Shown here: piece by piece, positions 10,700 to 20,928 of the stretch
Position numbering within the stretch: the first letter of the stretch is position 1
Layout of the letters: the number at the start of each line of letters is the position of its first letter
Assembly (NCBI GenBank): GCA_013420905.1
Contig: JAAXNY010000013.1
Span: forward strand, 124,001-188,000
DNA length: 64,000 bases
Direction of reading: 5' to 3'
From: Collybia mongolica
Lineage: Eukaryota > Basidiomycota > Agaricomycetes > Agaricales > Clitocybaceae
Program-made: the position numbers and the translations under genes
The notes under the pieces: generated by a model
The model's input: only the letters and a program-made list of their open reading frames with translations
The model's database searches: none
Told to the model about the DNA's origin: nothing

Positions 10700-13600
10700 T
10701 GGTGTGGGCCGCCAAGTGGCCGCTACTTTTGTACAGCAGCCAAATTGAGTTTGGAAAAAAAAAATTTTTGAACCCTGCAAATGTAAATATTTGGCACGTC
10801 AAAAGCATGGTGGAGGTCTCCACAAGAGTGTAGCATAACACAAGAAAATAGGTTGGAAAAAAAAACTAAAAAATGTTCCAAGGGACTCTAGAATTTTAAG
10901 CAATGGGTCACCATTCAAACAAGCATAAAACACTTCTAAAGTCTGCTGCACGTGCTTGCACCAGACCTTGCTATGTTCCAGACAGGCCTTCTCATGAAAT
11001 GCCGCCCACCAGCCTGGAGAACACTGCCACCAATCCCATCATTCTTGACTCAGAACCCAAGGATGATGATGATGAGATTTGCACTTGGACTGGTGGTGTC
11101 AATAACCACCTTGAAGATGAACCTGAAGACTGGGATGACTTGTCAAATGATCAGATGGCTCAAGAAGCCAAGATTATTTTGGAGGCAGCTATTTATCAAA
11201 AATTGATGAGAAAGATCCCAACCAAGGAATGGAAAAAGGCAGAGATGAACCAAGGGTTTGGATACAATGGGCAGTCAGACAGATCCAAGCAACAGAAAAG
11301 GAAAAATGTGAGAGAAAAGGAATGCAGGGATGAACAGACATGGAAATTGTCAGTACACCCCCTGCAATGACCAGACCTTATGGTCACCAAAATATAATGC
11401 CAGAGAGACTGCTGCTGCATTCACAGCATATTTTATCAGGCCATCTGAAGTTCCCCAAAGAGATCCAGGTCCACCTGAGGCAGCACAAGGCAGGCCAGTT
11501 CCAGAATATGATGAAAGTGTATTCACTGGGTACTTTTCTGACCTGTCCAATGATGATCCACCTCCTCCAAGTGAATCTGAAGATGATAATGAAGATGACC
11601 CCCCACCAGCCAAACGAATCTGTACAAAACTTCCCATTCCAGCTTGTGTTACTCAAGCAAAAGCACGCAAGGAGTGTCATGCAGCCCTGCAAAAAGGACT
11701 CTTGGCTATCAAAAAGCTTATCAGGTCAAAGGAGAACATGTTTACTGCTGGTTCCAACAGATTACAGGCTTATCGTGCATGTGTGATTCAAAGCCATTTG
11801 CAAATGGTTGTGAACAATTGTCACCGAGTAATTGAAGCATCAGAGATGGCAACAGAGGGCCCAGGATTCACATGGAAATGGGGAGGCCGCCTTGTCTGAA
11901 TCTGGGTCCAGAGGTGGGTTTTGTGGCAAGAACTTCCTGTCTCACTGAAGGGCAAGCATGTCAAAGTCTTCTTGCTGCTGGGTGATCCTTCTGTGTGTGC
12001 TGAACTTCGCTCATTTCTGCAATCAAACAAGTGGTCAATGGACCCCAAGAAGCTTATGGAGTTCAGCAAAGATAACATGGTGACACAGGAAGCAGAGAAG
12101 TACCTTCGTCACATTGTTGAATCTGAGATGCCACAGGGACTGAAAAAATACCTCGAGATGGAGCTCTTCCCAAGGATTCAGTTGAAGGTGGCAAGAGGTG
12201 TTTCAATATGCACAGCACGTCGCTGGCTCCATTGTGAGGGTTTCAAATTCACAGAACACAAGAAGGCACTGTATTATGATGGCCATGATTGTCCTGATGT
12301 GGTTCATTACCATCAAAATGTTTTCTTACCAGCCATGGCAGAGTACCGCAAGTGCCTGGTGGAATATGAGGTGGGAAACACCAAGAAGGAATTACCCAAA
12401 CCATTGAAGCCTGGCGAGCAAAAGCTTGTATTGTGTGCACATGACGAAATGACCTCACAAGCAAATGATGGTGTTAAACGAAGCTGGGTGTTGGAGGGTG
12501 AGCATGCATTGAAAAAAAAGGGAGTTGGGCATGGGATGCATCAGAGTGATGTCATCTGTTCAACATATAGTTGGATAAAGAAGGCCAGCCAAAGCCTTGA
12601 GTATGGAAAGAACTACAAAGGGTACTGGACTGGAGAGCTGTTTGTAAAGCAGGTATGATTCATAACTTCGTGAATTTTCCAAGGCTTAATGTCTTCCTCA
12701 AAGCTGGTGGGAAAAATTATTCCTGCATTCAAAGAACTTCATGGGCCAGAATACCAAGCCTTGATCATGGTCGACAATTCACAGGGACATTCGGCTTACT
12801 CAATTGACACACTTTTGGTATTACAAATGAACATGCGGCCTGGTGGTAAACAAGCACATTTACGAGACGGGTGGTTCATGCAGGGTGATGAAAAGATCAT
12901 TCAGTCCATGATTTTCCCACCAGACCACCCTGAATTTCCAATTATGCTGAAAGGGATGAAGGAAGTTCTGAAGGAGCATGGGATTGAGACAAGAAACTTG
13001 TGGATGGAATGTAAGGAACTGAAATGCTTGCCAGATGCCAAAACCTGTTGTGCAAACCACATCCTCAGCCTTCAGTCAGACTTCCAAGCCCAAAAGTCAC
13101 TTGTTCAGGAAGTCATCAAAGCTGCAGGCCACCTTTGCATTTTCCTACCAAAATTCCACTGTGAGCTCAACTTCATAGAATTCTTCTGGGGAGCTGTGAA
13201 AAAAGATCTTTGCAATAACTGTGATTATACTTTCAACACACTCAAGGGCAACTTACCAATGGCTTTGGCATCTGTCGAGCTTAAAACCATTTGGCTGTGA
13301 GAACACCAGATGATTTGATGGATGGAGGCATATAGGTCTGGTATGGATGCAAAGGGAGCCCAAACAAGGGTTAAAGAGTTCAGTTCTCGTATCTATACAT
13401 CCCACAGATGCGTTCCAGAGATGCTTGCATGTCAATTCGACACATGAGTCCTGGCAGATAATCTATAGATAATCTTTTGCTTATCAAAGGACCCTTAATT
13501 CCCTTTTTAGAACAGGTGGCCAAATCTCTGGGACTCAAATTAAATAACTTGGCCAATTTTTATTTTCTCATAAATCCCTTTAGCCAATCTCTTTGCCTCA

Positions 13601-13700
13601 TCAAAATAAGGTGTTTTGCTAGAGGGATAAGATTTTGGGCCATTTTTTGACTGGTTATTTCCCCTGTACTAAAGTAGTGGTCACTTGGCAGCTGGCACCA
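10700..13700 (+). mobile_element. DDE transposon with TA target duplication
   Basis: The element is flanked by TA on both sides (10698-10699 and 13701-13702). Its ends are imperfect inverted repeats of about 35 bp: left TGGTGTGGGCCGCCAAGTGG, right (complement) TGGTGCCAGCTGCCAAGTGA. Removing it restores the R1 LTR sequence seen at 300-345 (..CCCCTGACTAGG..). It encodes one transposase gene on the plus strand. TA duplication plus a DDE transposase places it near the Tc1/mariner/pogo group. The detailed family is not resolved. Confidence 0.85.
10903..13447 (+). pseudogene. DDE transposase, Agaricomycete-type, one intron
   Basis: The N-terminal part (10903-11370) is basic and acidic low-complexity sequence, and the frame changes near 11330-11370. 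The conserved body runs from 11330 to 12652 and, after a 51-nt intron (12653-12703, GTATGA...AAG), from 12704 to the stop at 13445-13447. Visible family features are AHDEMTSQANDG (first Asp region), MVDNSQGHSAYS (second) and FLPKFHCELNFIEFFWG (Glu). The body is broken by TGA codons at 11897, 13297 and near 13312, each where Arg CGA would fit. I recognise the type from many Agaricomycete genomes by the PKFHCELN...W motif. A remnant of a related gene lies at 54411-54780. This copy cannot supply full-length transposase. Confidence 0.85.
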
Positions 13701-14020
13701 TAGGATTGGGTTGTGCAAGTCCTGAATTTACAATTACTTCTCCTATTAATGATGATCCCCGGACTAATGATATCATACTACAATGGTTACTTATGAATTA
13801 AGATACTGAGGTGTAACTGGGCATGGTGAATAGGACTAGTAATAGGCCATACTCATAGTCCTCTGTACTGATAGTGTATTATCCATTAGACTAGTTCACT
13901 CTGATTAGCTGCCTTGGAGCTCAACTCTAATCCTTTATTACCGTTTACTTGGTTATTGGAAATGATACTAATAGCCTTACTTGTTGACTTTATAAGTGCA
14001 AACAATTTTGGGCCCTATCA

Positions 14021-14304
14021 GCGCCATGGTCTTAATGATCGAGAGGATTGCACCAGAATTAACCAGCACTATTTATAACTTAAGTAGCTGGTGCAAGGTC
14101 AGAAGCTTTCTTACAAAGACAATAGAACAACGGGAAAACCAGTTGTATTGCTTATAGTCCAAGGGACTGTATAGAAATGAGTGTTGGACTTCAATTAATA
14201 AAATTGAAGCCCAACAAAAGCTGGGGGAATAAGTAAGAAGTAAAAAAGGGCACAAGGGCCTGGGACTGCACAATTAGATAAAATAGATGGGGGGCACGGC
14301 ATGG
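14021..14304 (+). mobile_element. R1 #2 internal remnant downstream of the antisense gene
   Basis: This stretch lies between the inserted R1 #1 LTR and the stop codon of the antisense gene (copy B). It would be that gene's 3' UTR and flank. No protein is evident. The R1 #2 region further upstream lies on the other side of R1 #1, outside this window. Confidence 0.45.
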
Positions 14305-16264
14305 CTACTCCTCCTCGCTATCAGGCATAGACAAAGAGGAGGCCAACAATGAAGAGCCATCATCAACCTCTGGTTTGTCCTCCGAGGGCAGCCAAGGGAG
14401 GTTCTGAAACTCCATGTAGAAGAGGAGAGCACTCTCCATGGCCGGCGTGGTCAGCAAGAGGTTTTGAAGGCCCTCCAGGCCTTCCTCCTCATATAACCTA
14501 CCAATGGTGTTGACTATGTGTGCCAACAAAGAGTTGTGCATTTCCAGCGCATGGTTAGCGGCCTGGATAACCTCCACAGCAAGAGTGTCCGCATTGTCCA
14601 GCTGAGCATATGCTTCAGCAACTGCTAGTAGGATAAGTAAAATCATTAGTAAACAAAAAGACAAGAAGAACACAGCTTACTGGAGATGTCTGCACCAAGC
14701 ATAGGCCCCAGATCCTCCCGGAGCCTGGTGCACCTCTGGGGAGTAAGGCTGAAGCTACACTTCCCCTTCTTGGCAGTAGTGCATTTGATGCACGGTTTAC
14801 CCCAACCATTGAAGGAGCACTCAATGTCGCCGCGGGTGGCACACATTGTGCAAGGATAGCCAACCTAGTAAGAAGGATCAGTAACAAGAATAAAAGTAAT
14901 AACAAACATATGGTCGAGTGCCAAGGCGCAAGGTCAGACAACAGGGACATGATAGGAGACCATAGCAGCGTAGGCTCCTGGTTGGAAACCAGCGCATGCT
15001 TACGGCGTGGCGCCTGAACCCCATCCCTAGAGCAAGTAGTCTGCCACAACTGACAAGGAGAAATGGCTGCAGGAGGCAATAACTCCGCAAATCCCTCCTG
15101 AGCCAGCTGGCACATAATCTCTTGATCAAAGAGCTGAAGCTCAGTGACCTCATTGGTTAGCAGGTGCCTAACTGGCGGCTGTTTGGAGGGCTAAAAAGAT
15201 AAAAATAAGTAAAGATAAAATTGGTTTAAAATAGAAAAGAGACATACAAGACCTGTCTCTGTGGGACGCAGTGCAGAATCACTGCCAGCCCTTTGGGTGT
15301 GCAACATGTCAGACTAGAATTTTAAAAAACTAGTCAGGAATAATAAAAAGCTCTTGTAGTAAAGGTAATATACCTGGGGAACTGCGTGGCCTTGTGCCCA
15401 GCATTGTGCTTCCTCTTGAGAGGCTATTAAAATAAGTCAACAATAAAAGAAAAGTAATCAAAGTAGAAATCAATGAACCGCAGGTGTCAAAACCGGGGAG
15501 CGCACAGGCAAGGGCACAGCGGACCAGTTGTCCCAATACTGATGGTAACGGCGCAGTGCGCCAACCATGCAAGGGGGGATGAGGAAAGTACCTTGGAAGA
15601 TACTATCATCATTGTTGCGCTTGTAGCACAACCCCACCTGGTCCAGGACTTGCTCCACTGTGGGAGCCTGACCCTAAAGTAAAAAGTAATCAGTATGACA
15701 AGGACAGAGTAAAGAAGTAAACAAGCCATTTACTAAAAGAATGGAATTGGTTCCCAGGTCAGCCGATATAACCATGCACCAGGAAGACCACAAGGCTTCA
15801 TGCACTTCAACCGGGAGGCACATCACTTGAAGGTGAAGCACATGCAGAAGGAGAATGGCTGGGTATGGAAGCAAAAAATGGGTGCCACAAACCATGCCAG
15901 TGATTGTGTCCTGGGACCAGTAAATAAGTGATTAGTAACAGGTTTTTAGCAAGTAAAAGATGAGCATACAATCAGCAAGAAGCAATGATTAATGAAGTCA
16001 ATTAAATCATCAAGGTCAAGGGGCCCCTGGTGGTCCATACAAGGCACAAGTTCCTCAGCCATAATAATCCATCCTTGCTCCATGGCAACATAGATGTTGC
16101 CCTTGGCGTCTTTGAGGAGATCAGAGAATGAAGGGATGGGCTGGTCTATGTAGACCATAGCAGGGGAACGGCCCTCAGCCAGTGAAATTGCACTGGAGAG
16201 CAAGAGAGATAGTGCAGAAGGCAAGCACAGAGCACAAGCCATGGCAGAAGTAGAAGTGGAAGAC
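14305..16264 (-). pseudogene. Antisense spliced gene of R1, copy B (Zn2Cys6-like cluster)
   Basis: Predicted exons on the minus strand are 16264-15970, 15910-15734, 15673-15506, 15423-15374, 15313-15253, 15190 to about 14913, 14864-14681 and 14624-14305. Introns are 40-80 nt with GT/AG ends, most of them matched in copy A. The seventh exon has six cysteines spaced C-x2-C-x7-C-x8-C-x2-C-x7-C (YPCTMC ... PCIKC ... GKC), close to the fungal Zn(2)Cys(6) DNA-binding cluster. The last exon encodes an acidic helical tail ending SMPDSEEE. Exon 4 is shorter than in copy A by 7 nt, so this copy is probably frameshifted. Its start codon (27720-27722 on the minus strand) is cut off from codon 2 by the CACTA transposon. 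A transcription-factor-like role is inferred only from cysteine spacing. Confidence 0.6.
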
Positions 16265-16700
16265 CACTGTGCACCTGGTGGGGGAGGTTTTTCCCCCACT
16301 TAATGGATGAAAGCAGCATTTCCTAAGTTTAGTGGATGAATCTAAAGGGTATGAAATTGGGATGAAACTTCATCCCAGATATTTCATCCCTTGAGAGGAT
16401 GAATTTCTGCTCTTATAATTTCAGAAATTTTCATCCCTTAGTGGTGTGAACTTTCATCCCATTAGAGGTGAATTATATGGGACAATTTTAATCCAGTGAA
16501 AAAGAGGGGAATTTCATCCTATAATGGGTGGGTTTTATTAGATCATTTTAATCTATTAGAGAGTGAACTTTCATCCCATAAAAGGTGGAATATGTGGGAT
16601 GATTTAAGTTCAGCATAGAAGGTATTTCATCCCACAAATAGTGGGTTTACGGGATGACTTTACTGCCTTAGATGAATCATTTAGAAAAGAAGAAATTGAG
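16265..16700. repeat. CACTA left terminal and subterminal repeats
   Basis: After the CACTGTG end and a G/C hairpin (GTGGGGGA...TTTCCCCCAC, 16277-16300) there are about a dozen GGATGAA or TTCATCC motifs in both orientations up to 16680. In CACTA elements such arrays bind the element's own DNA-binding protein. That role here is inferred. Confidence 0.7.
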
Positions 16701-16783
16701 ATTTTGGTTAGATTAGAATGAAGTGTTATATGTAGTATAAAATGACTGTGTTAATTGATCTATATATATATATGTGACCAGTA

Positions 16784-19700
16784 CTATTGGTCCATACTAT
16801 GTACTTGAGTCAATAATTGGCTTCGGTCAATAAGTGCCCATTTGCCACGGTCTTTAATCCGACCAATTAAACATTGTACTTGATCAATATCAACAAATTC
16901 TGTTGCCCCCAAATCTTTGTAATAGATGATTTTATGATGGGTATTAGTAGCTATGTCTAATAGTTTGGCCTGTTTGATACTTGCATAGACAAATGAACCT
17001 GCTTCAATACCATTTTTAGGAGATGCAGGAACTGTAACTATAAGCAGGCGAAGGACTTGTCCATAGAAGTCTTGAAGCTCAAACACAGGTGTTCAATGTC
17101 TCTGATGAGCAAACTTATCAACTTCAAGCTGGTACTAAGATAAGTTAGCAATATGCATTGAGCATTTTAGAAAGAAACCTACCTGGACATATGACATATC
17201 CTGGCTGTCTGATCTAAGTGGAATAATTTCACGTGCTTGTATTGTATCACCTCCTTCTAGATGATGCATCTGGCCATATTGGATAAATTTGGTATCCTGA
17301 GGTATAAGTTTCCTGAATTGAGTAGCTAGTGTTGCTGTAAGTACTTTCCACAGGGGAGTGGGGAGACATTAGTCCCTTGGGTGGGGTGAAAATATGTAAT
17401 GGGTCTAAATCAAGCTAATGAGTATATAAGTGCTTGATTATGATGGGAAACATACATAGGGGAAAACTGATGTTCCTCTCATCAGATTTAGGGGGGAGGA
17501 GGTCAAGCTTTCCATGCAAGTCATAGAGGAGAGTTATTTGTGTTAAATGAGCACAAGAAGTAACATAGCTATTGATGTTTGGATAGGGGAACCTTCGACT
17601 TTTAATGTGGCAGAGGAGGTCACCACAATAACGTTCCATTGGAAATGCCCAATATGCCCAGACTGGCCCCATAGCCCTAATAGTTGGTGCAATATGTAGA
17701 AGGGCATGGATGGTTAGAGGACATGTAGATACCCGCATTGGATCATGGTTATAGTACAACCTGGAAAATCATCAGATCATGTTCAAAATTAAATATATAT
17801 CAAAATACTTGCTCTTCATATTTCTCAACCCAGCTATTAAAACCCCTTTCAAGTTCATCAACTTGATCCTGAGTAATCTCAAATTGAAGGCAAAGGTTTA
17901 ATAACCTAACTAATTTAATAAAGTGTGTATAATATTGCGGACTTGTAAATCGTCCTTTAAGGAGAGTTGGTGCAATATATAAAGTCCAGATTGAATAGGT
18001 TTCAGCAATCATCTGTGCCTTTTCTGATGCAATATTTGGGACCCTTGAACCAAATGCTGCAGGAATTGTATCCCCAGCCTTTGCTGTGGCCTGACCAATA
18101 GCTTCCCATACAGTTGGTGCTAACACATAGCCTGCACCATCATGGGAAAGATCTTTGTAATTTCCAGTCCACAGGGAAATCAGATTTGGAATGAGATTGG
18201 ACCATATAAGGTGCATAAAGTCATAGGGAAATGAGACTGGAAAAGAGAGGGAACTCAAAGTACTGAGTAGTGGAATGCCTTTGACACCATATTTAGTAGC
18301 AAGGCGTTCAGATTCTGCAGTGTTCGAGGCATATTGGACCTTCTTTGCTTGTCTTAAGAATGTTGCATGGTCTCGTAGTGGAAGTGTGGATGCATGATAT
18401 TGTTGTTGAGGGTCTGGAAAGCCATTTTGTCACAATGGAACGTAGTGTGTCGTTTTTCGTGAAAAGGGAATGCGAACTCCCCGAATAGTACACATTCAGC
18501 ATGGATATATTGCATTGTGGCCCTTCATGCGCATGAGCATTGACATTGCAGGAATATCACCAAAGACAACGATGAGGTGAGCATGAAGTAGGAAGATTTC
18601 TTTGCTGATTCCATCGAACGCTGAAACCCCAATCTTGAGCTGCAGAAGCTCCTGAACTACAGGCCAAAAAAATGAATCTGCATCGTCAGGCTTTTTGGGC
18701 CCTGGAATAGTCCCTAGACGAATTATGTTATCCTTGAGAAAGTGTTCCTCAGGAGGGAGGTTATAATTAAACATGATTATAGGCCATGCTGTCTTGGTAC
18801 GGCGCTTGAAAGGACCAAAGCCGTCTGTAGATAACCCAAGTGCAATATCACGAGGATCAGAAAAAAACCACTCTGGAAGTTCTTCATCACCAATTGTAAC
18901 GAATGTCTTCTGGAGTAGTTGATAATGGGTGCCGTCAAAGATATCTGTCATTTTTCTTGGGTCATGTTTGTGATTGGATTGATACTGCATTTTTCGAGCA
19001 TACGAGAAATTTCCAAGCATTGCACGGAGTCGGGGAATAATAGGGAGATACTCTAGATATGAATAGGGTGTTGTCCCATCAGATTTATAGCGGTCAGAAT
19101 TACATTTAGGGCATTGTTTGAGGGCTTTGTATGGGCCAGTGTAGCAGACACAAGATGAACAACAGCAGTCATAGCGTACAGGCTGAAAACCAGAGAGAAA
19201 CTGAATACATTTCTGTGTATTCTTCAGCGATTCTGTTGAAGTTATATAGTGGATTTTCTGGAACGTTCTATCCGTTAGGCCATCTTGAACTTTCAGGGCA
19301 AAGAACTGGATGAGTTTCATATCACTCATATCTAGCATTTGGTCTGTAAACTAGTTAATATGATGCACATAATGATAACAATGTACATACCTAATTGCGA
19401 GACTTCCTTCATAAATCCCTCCCCAAGGAGATCCCATACTGAGATTCCTGCCTGGCTTGCCTCCGCGATTGGCATTTCAAATCCATCACTGTCTTCCCCA
19501 AAGTCTTCATTGGAACTGTCAAAGTCCCCCCCCATATTGTCGTTGCCTTTGTCTTCTCCAGATCCAATCTTGTTGTCGTTGCTATCCCCATCATCCTCAT
19601 CAACAGTAAATCGTTGTCTTGAATTAAGCCCCCACCGTTGCTGGCTGAGCTGATTGATATGTCCTGCAATGCGAGAAGAGCAGCGTAAGTTGGACAAGCC

Positions 19701-20117
19701 GTATTTGTTTGAGCAATCCTCCAATGGAGGTAAGGATGGCACCAATGGTGGATCGGGAGAGCTGTCATGAAATCCAGATGGTCCTGCCTTGCCCGTCAAA
19801 TTATCAATAATTTCTTCTGCATTATTTTGAGAGCTGAAAGAGGCATTGCCCTTTGTAGAACTAGGGGCCGGTTTCTTTGCTAGTTGGGCTCGTGGGTGGG
19901 GGGTGGATCCAATAACTTTATGCTTGGGATGGGGACAGGACGACGTTTTCCGTTGGGGCTGATCTTCCTGGTTGAGGCTCTGGATAAGAGACCAGTTCTG
20001 TGATAGGATTTTTGATGTGAGGTGAGAGTGCCCTTTCCCTTTCAAGTGCTGGCTCTCAGTCCTGGAGTTGACCCTTTTGGCGCAGCCACATGCACAAAGC
20101 ACTGTCTTACCGCCCAT
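16784..20117 (-). pseudogene. Tnp2-type transposase of the CACTA element
   Basis: Exons on the minus strand are 20117-19391, 19331-17809, 17760-17456, 17414-17183 and 17128-16784. The protein starts MGGKTVLCACGCAKRVNSRT (a Cys-rich start typical of these genes). It then has an acidic stretch, a zinc-ribbon-like part (CCCSSCVCY ... CPKCNSDRY), and the Tnp2 core (GLSTDGFGPFKRR; FGDIPAMSMLMRMKGHNA; FPYDFMHLIWSNLIPNL). The last exon contains YYKDLGATEFVDIDQVQCLIGR. In-frame TGA stops follow IYPC (near 18496), PL (near 18420) and QRH (near 17095). The junction between exons 2 and 3 is out of phase by one base. This enzyme would cut and move the element by its terminal repeats. This copy looks inactive. 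Confidence 0.82.
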
Positions 20118-20489
20118 AATGCGCGTTCACCTGGAGAGTAAAATATATAAGTTGGTATGTAAATGAGGCAAATGTGTACACACCAGGTCTCGAGGCCCCT
20201 ACAAAGCCGCAATGACCTCCTCAGTCTTATGAAACGTGGGGCGTTGTGCACGTTGTGCCTGCGGCAACAGTCCTAGTTCACCTATTTACAATGGATCATT
20301 AGCTTCTTTATTTTTAGCTCAGGTTGCGAAATCTTATATTGTATTCAATATTGAGTACTTATAACATACTGACTACATTTGTATAGAACTACTATATACT
20401 ATATACTAAAAAATGTCTTTTACTTACCGAAATACTGAGGAGGGAGGCTGGGGAAGGGGCCAGGAGGCTGGGCAGAAGTTGCGGCGGGC

Positions 20490-20779
20490 GATGGTTGTGG
20501 TACAGGAGCAAAGGGGAAAGCGTGCGAAAGCAGGCTGCCAGCACATGATATGGCTCAGAATGTTCAGCCGTCGGGCATCTCGGGCATCGGGCCTTTACAG
20601 CTAAATCATTACCTGAGAAATCCGAGTCACATTGTATAAGAGTGATATGACTGAGATGCCCAATTTGATCACATGGCCTTATTGACTGAGATGCCCGACG
20701 GCTGAACATTCCGAGCTGTATCATGTGTTGGCAGCCCGCTTTCACACGCTTTCCCTCTTGCTCTTGTACCACAACCATC
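20490..20779. repeat. Fold-back inverted repeat in a divergent promoter
   Basis: Two 92-bp arms (20490-20581 and 20688-20779) are near-perfect reverse complements, with a 106-bp spacer. The arms begin GATGGTTGTGGTAC and end TCGGGCATCTC. The repeat lies in the roughly 0.8-kb gap between the divergently transcribed transposase and Spt5-like genes. It may be a small fold-back element or a shared regulatory structure. Confidence 0.8.
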
Positions 20780-20928
20780 ACCTGTTGGCCCCCTCCCCCT
20801 CGTTGTAAGTACTTTTTCTTGATAGATTACGATTAGTATAGTAGAATTTGTAGTAGTTAATTGAATTCCAATACAAAACTATAAGACTTCGTTAAGAACA
20901 TTAATAAAAGCTAATAATGATCCTACAG

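Larger units (their letters stand above)
10566..14020 (-). repeat. R1 #1 5' LTR, interrupted by a DDE transposon
   Basis: The LTR starts with TGATAGGGCCC at 14020 and reads leftwards. Positions 13701-14020 and 10566-10699 match 28175 to about 28635, so the LTR continues on both sides of the 3.0-kb insertion at 10700-13700. Compared with the full LTR (28175-29368) about 0.7 kb is missing near its end. The boundary at 14020/14021 (flank GCGCC) lies inside R1 #2. Confidence 0.7.
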
